Shown in pieces: positions 33,782-36,700 of a DNA stretch of 36,700 nucleotides. Position 1 is the first letter of the stretch. Each line of letters opens with the position of its first letter. The stretch covers positions 1 to 36,700 of the forward strand of contig WBXD01000007.1 in the NCBI GenBank assembly GCA_008932935.1. The letters run 5' to 3'. Made by a program: the position numbers and the translations under genes. This stretch comes from Verrucomicrobiota bacterium. GTDB taxonomy: Bacteria; Verrucomicrobiota; Verrucomicrobiia; Verrucomicrobiales; Akkermansiaceae. The notes beneath the pieces were generated by a model, which saw only the letters and a list, made by a program, of their open reading frames with translations, was not told the DNA's origin and did no database searches.

Positions 33782-35059
33782 ATGAAACTCACCAAGATGC
33801 TCACCCGCATGCCCTGCGGTACCACCGCTGTCTTGGGCTGGTGCCTTGCTATTGCATTGTCACTCCTCGCAGGCACAGTCGAGGCTGGTGCAAAGCCATC
33901 TGCGCCTAGCGCCAAATCTGAGTTTGAATATGACGGGGACTTCCTGCGCAACCTCGCAGGCGGCTTGCAACAGGGCAATGCGTATAATGGTTACCTCAAG
34001 CTTGGCGAAACACTCGCCTGCGGCAATTGGGAGGACCCTGCCGACTCTAGCAATCCAAGACGCGAGTTCGCCCTCCACGCGAGCGTGATCTATCCTCATG
34101 GTGAAAACTTGTCACGGGACAAGGTCGGCGATCTCAACGGCGTGAGCAATTATTATGCCAACACCGGCCTGCGACTCTTCTCATTCTGGGCGGAGAAGAA
34201 CTTCTTCACCAGCCGCGTGTCGCTCCGCGTGGGACTCTGGGCTTTGGACAAAGGCAGTGGTTTTTGGCAGTCCGAGGGCGCCGGACATTTCCTCAACGGC
34301 GGCTTCGGCACGTTTCCCGTGCTGAGTAATGGTTTGGTGACCGCGGCCTATCCCGTCTCCGCCCCATGCATACGGCTTGAGTGGCAGCCAGTCGAGGCGC
34401 TGCCACTCACTCTGCGCACAGCCATCTGCAGCGGAGACGTCGGTACTCCCGCGGATAATCGCCACAATACCCAATGGCATCTGCGCAGCAGCGATGGCGT
34501 CGCGGCTTTTGCTGAGGCGGAATACAAGGCAAAATCCGCCGATGGCAGCCTGCTTGGCACCTACAAGACGGGCGGATTCTTCGATTCGAAGTGGTTCGAC
34601 GACTTGAGTGGCGGCCACCAGCACCACGGCAACTGTGGACTCTACGCCATCGCCGACGAGGATGTCCGCTCAATGATCACCAGCGCCCCACAGGAATTGG
34701 CCGTCTTCGCCAAATTCGCGCTCGCTCCGCAAGATCGCAATTTCGTGACTTTCGATACCGAGGCTGGCATGAGCTACACGGGACTCATGGCAAAGGCCGC
34801 GGGGCGGGAAGACGTGCTGGCGCTGGGAGTAAGTCACTCCACGATCAGTGACAGCGCGCGGGATGGCGTTGGCAATGCGTTTCCATCTCATTACGAGACT
34901 GTACTCGAGCTTACCTACCAATCGCACCTCCCAATGCTGGAACGCAACGCCGTCTCCGTGCTGATGCAACCCGACCTCCAATATATCATCCATCCCGGCG
35001 CAGTGAACAGAACACCCAATGCGCTGGTCGGCGGAGTCCGTTTAACGGTTAGATTCTAA
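33782..35059 (+). CDS. OprB-like carbohydrate-selective porin
   Basis: A 425-residue outer-membrane beta-barrel of the OprB type, which admits sugars across the outer membrane. A long signal peptide (TTAVLGWCLAIALSLLAGTVEA) precedes a mature protein starting GAKPSAP. Alternating amphipathic strands with many aromatic residues run to the C-terminus, which ends in GGVRLTVRF with the terminal phenylalanine expected for BAM-dependent barrels. Family-like stretches include SVRVGLWALDKGSGFW-type segments, FPVLSNGLVTAAYPVSAPCIRLEW and the late LELTYQSHLPMLERNAVSVLMQPDLQYIIHPG, the best match to the OprB C-terminal signature. It stands alone, with its own intergenic regions on both sides, and is probably unrelated to the lipid genes. 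No ribosome binding site is visible. Confidence 0.87.
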   Translation: MKLTKMLTRMPCGTTAVLGWCLAIALSLLAGTVEAGAKPSAPSAKSEFEYDGDFLRNLAGGLQQGNAYNGYLKLGETLACGNWEDPADSSNPRREFALHASVIYPHGENLSRDKVGDLNGVSNYYANTGLRLFSFWAEKNFFTSRVSLRVGLWALDKGSGFWQSEGAGHFLNGGFGTFPVLSNGLVTAAYPVSAPCIRLEWQPVEALPLTLRTAICSGDVGTPADNRHNTQWHLRSSDGVAAFAEAEYKAKSADGSLLGTYKTGGFFDSKWFDDLSGGHQHHGNCGLYAIADEDVRSMITSAPQELAVFAKFALAPQDRNFVTFDTEAGMSYTGLMAKAAGREDVLALGVSHSTISDSARDGVGNAFPSHYETVLELTYQSHLPMLERNAVSVLMQPDLQYIIHPGAVNRTPNALVGGVRLTVRF

Positions 35060-35391
35060 ACTCAGAATCGGGCTTTCAGGACTCTAGATTCTCGATTTCA
35101 AACAAAGGTTATAGCAATCACCTATATCCCGTCCACACCGCTGCCTACGCGCAACACCGCGAGGCCCTCGCGCAGGCGAGTGAGCAACGCCAGTCACTGG
35201 CGGCCTCGCAAACCGCGATGTTGCTGAAGTGAATGCATCAGAACACCGCGCTGACTGAAGCTACACGCTGCTTGAGCGAGCCGATGGAATCACTCACCGA
35301 GGACGTTTACTGCCGGTTCTGAGGTGGCGTGCCTCTGGTGGAGTGAGGAAAGAATTGCCACGGGCGGGTGGCTCGGGCTAGGGTCCCGCCG
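35060..35391 (+). other. Intergenic region with a decayed coding remnant
   Basis: About 330 bases between the porin and the dGTPase. It starts with a weak imperfect inverted repeat (AGAATC/GATTCT, 17-base spacer) just after the porin stop. The middle carries the gene remnant listed separately. No convincing promoter for the dGTPase could be picked out. Confidence 0.5.
35131..35322 (+). pseudogene. Remnant of the C-terminal end of a lost gene
   Basis: Reading 35131 onward in one frame gives VHTAAYAQHREALAQASEQ and then LAASQTAMLLK, a TGA at 35230-35232, and then in the same frame MHQNTALTEATRCLSEPMES and LTEDVYCRF before a second stop. Both halves look like one amphipathic, Glu/Gln/Leu-rich cytoplasmic tail interrupted by a single nonsense codon, with nothing coding upstream. 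This fits a truncated and decaying gene. I cannot name the parent family with confidence. The alternative is chance coding-like sequence, but the continuity of frame and composition across the stop argues against that. Confidence 0.5.
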
Positions 35392-36687
35392 ATGTTAAAC
35401 CGGTTTTACAGCGACTTTGATGTGGAACGCCGTGCGGCGACGGGGGCTGCCGAGGATTACCGAACTCCGTTTCAGACGGATCGGGACCGGGTGTTGCACA
35501 CGCCGACGTTTCGCCGCTTGCAGAACAAGACGCAGGTGTTTTGGAGCGGCGAGTACGATTTTTACCGGACCCGGCTGACCCATTCGCTGGAGGTGGCGCA
35601 AATTGGCAAGTCCATTGCCTATTGGCTCAAGACGCGGCCAGGCGGATTGTTAGATGATGGGTTTTTCATCGATCCGGATTTGATCGAGGCGGTGTGTTTG
35701 TCGCATGATTTGGGGCATCCGCCATTTGGCCATGCGGGGGAGCGCAGTCTCAACCATTTGCTGTGCGGGCACGGCGGATTCGAGGGCAATGCGCAGACAT
35801 TGCGCTTGCTCACCGAGCGGATTTACTCGGGGCGGCGCATCGGCATGGATCCCACCCGGGCGTTTCTCGATGGCGTGCTCAAGTACAAGTCGCTGTGGAG
35901 CGATCTCACCTCCGCCGCTGCCGGCAGCCCGCCGCAGAACCACTTCCTGTACGACGATCAGGCCGGCCATCTCGCTTGGGCCATGGATGGGCGCGAGTTT
36001 CCTCAGCAATCTACGCCGGGCCCGGCGCGCGATGCGTTGAAATCGATCGAGTGCCAGGTGATGGATTGGGCGGACGACACCGCTTATTCGCTCAACGATC
36101 TCTCCGACAGCGTGCGCGCCGGGTTTCTCAGCATCGAGAACATCGAGGCTTGGGCGGAACGCCACGGCGAACCACGCGGCGAGGGCTCTGCGCTCGGCGA
36201 CCTGATGCGCGCGATCCGCCAGCGCCGGGTCGATCCGTTCGTCGGCAAACGCATCGGCCGCTACATTCAGGCCGCGGCCTTGCAGCCAGATACCAATTTC
36301 CTCAGCGACCTGACGCATCGCTACGGCTTCCGTCTGGTGGTCGATGAGGAAGTGCGGGCGGAGAGTGCACTGTTCAAGCGCTTAGCCTTTGATGTGGTGT
36401 TTCTCTCGCCGCAATTGAAACAACTCGAGTACAAGGGTAGCCGGATGTTGCGCCATCTGTGGGAAGTACTGAGCGAACGCTACATCGAGCTAGGCAGCAT
36501 CGACGGGCAGGACTTCCAATTGTTGCCCGCCGATGTGGCTGCGGAAATTGCCGCAGCTCCCGATGCAGCGGGGCGGGCCCGGCTGGTGTGTGATGTTCTC
36601 GCGGGCATGACCGATGGCTACGCCGCACGCACCTACAAGCGCTTGTTTGTGCCGGATTTTGGTTCCATCGGCGACTTGGTGGGATGA
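35392..36687 (+). CDS. dgt: dGTPase-like deoxynucleotide triphosphohydrolase (HD superfamily)
   Basis: HD-domain enzyme that splits dNTPs into deoxynucleoside and triphosphate, controlling nucleotide pools. The ORF track uses a GTG at 35368; the ATG at 35392 starts MLNRFYSDFDVERR, a typical beginning for the family, and is preferred (431 residues). Motifs in order: TDRDRVLHTPTFRRLQNKTQVF, the first metal histidine in RLTHSLEVAQ (H64), the HD pair in CLSHDLGHPPFGHAGE (H105, D106), and the final metal aspartate region VMDWADDTAYSLNDLSD. The C-terminus ends normally at GSIGDLVG before TGA. It is alone on this strand within the window. Its function is housekeeping and not obviously linked to the neighbouring lipid genes. 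Confidence 0.93.
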   Translation: MLNRFYSDFDVERRAATGAAEDYRTPFQTDRDRVLHTPTFRRLQNKTQVFWSGEYDFYRTRLTHSLEVAQIGKSIAYWLKTRPGGLLDDGFFIDPDLIEAVCLSHDLGHPPFGHAGERSLNHLLCGHGGFEGNAQTLRLLTERIYSGRRIGMDPTRAFLDGVLKYKSLWSDLTSAAAGSPPQNHFLYDDQAGHLAWAMDGREFPQQSTPGPARDALKSIECQVMDWADDTAYSLNDLSDSVRAGFLSIENIEAWAERHGEPRGEGSALGDLMRAIRQRRVDPFVGKRIGRYIQAAALQPDTNFLSDLTHRYGFRLVVDEEVRAESALFKRLAFDVVFLSPQLKQLEYKGSRMLRHLWEVLSERYIELGSIDGQDFQLLPADVAAEIAAAPDAAGRARLVCDVLAGMTDGYAARTYKRLFVPDFGSIGDLVG

Positions 36688-36700
36688 TGACGGGCATTGA

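Noticed and set aside
35131-35322. Selenocysteine or stop read-through explanation for the in-frame TGA
   Set aside because: There is no start codon or upstream body for the reading frame, no SECIS-like hairpin was noticed after the TGA, and a second stop follows soon; gene decay is simpler.
1-36700. tRNA, rRNA, CRISPR arrays, insertion sequences, phage genes
   Set aside because: None was recognised on either strand: no regularly spaced repeats, no transposase motifs, no cloverleaf with a T-loop signature. Small ncRNAs could still be missed by eye.

Overview
The window looks like chromosomal DNA of a GC-rich Gram-negative bacterium, most likely a verrucomicrobium (Verrucomicrobiae). Three things point there. 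The large exported protein combines autotransporter-associated beta-strand repeats, an Ig-like domain and YDG domains with a terminal D-x-D-x-DG-x-x-N-x-x-EY segment, an architecture familiar from that phylum. Several lipoboxes and outer-membrane components show a diderm envelope. Almost no gene start carries a recognisable Shine-Dalgarno motif. The assignment is an inference; no rRNA or other marker gene is present.

Layout. (1) 1-4.9 kb, minus strand: housekeeping genes, namely the chromosome-condensation ATPase Smc (C-terminus cut off by the window edge), a small four-helix membrane protein, and a class I mannose-6-phosphate isomerase. (2) 5.0-11.9 kb, minus strand: an apparent operon of a GT1-type glycosyltransferase, a TolC-like outer-membrane lipoprotein, a periplasmic adaptor lipoprotein and an RND pump. 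(3) 12.1-23.1 kb, plus strand: a TPR protein, then a tight three-gene operon of a 2561-residue polyketide synthase (KS-AT-DH-MT-psiKR-ER-KR-ACP, no thioesterase), a free-standing condensation-domain protein with an intact HHxxxDG motif, and a three-histidine-box membrane desaturase/hydroxylase. A strong rho-independent terminator ends it. (4) 23.4-27.9 kb: the large repeat-rich exported protein, in which one YDG domain is split by two tandem copies of a ~215-residue domain. (5) 28.0-33.5 kb, plus strand: a MacB/LolD-type ABC ATPase, its FtsX/MacB-type permease, a LolA-like outer-membrane lipoprotein-sorting protein, a putative SAM-dependent methyltransferase and a lipase-like lipoprotein. (6) 33.8-36.7 kb: an OprB-like porin, a decayed coding remnant and a dGTPase-like HD hydrolase.

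The most interesting reading is that regions 2, 3 and 5 together make and export a polyketide-derived (glyco)lipid. The PKS would build a reduced, C-methylated chain while it is held on the ACP. The condensation-domain protein would release it onto an amine or alcohol acceptor in place of a thioesterase. The desaturase, the separate methyltransferase and the glycosyltransferase would tailor it. The RND-adaptor-TolC system and/or a Lol-like ABC plus LolA-like carrier would take it across the envelope. The component list resembles cyanobacterial heterocyst glycolipid biosynthesis and export (hgl/dev genes plus TolC), but the PKS architecture differs and is closer to fungal highly reducing enzymes. 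Operon structure and motifs are seen directly; the product and the pathway logic are inference.

No tRNA, rRNA, CRISPR array, insertion sequence or phage gene was recognised.
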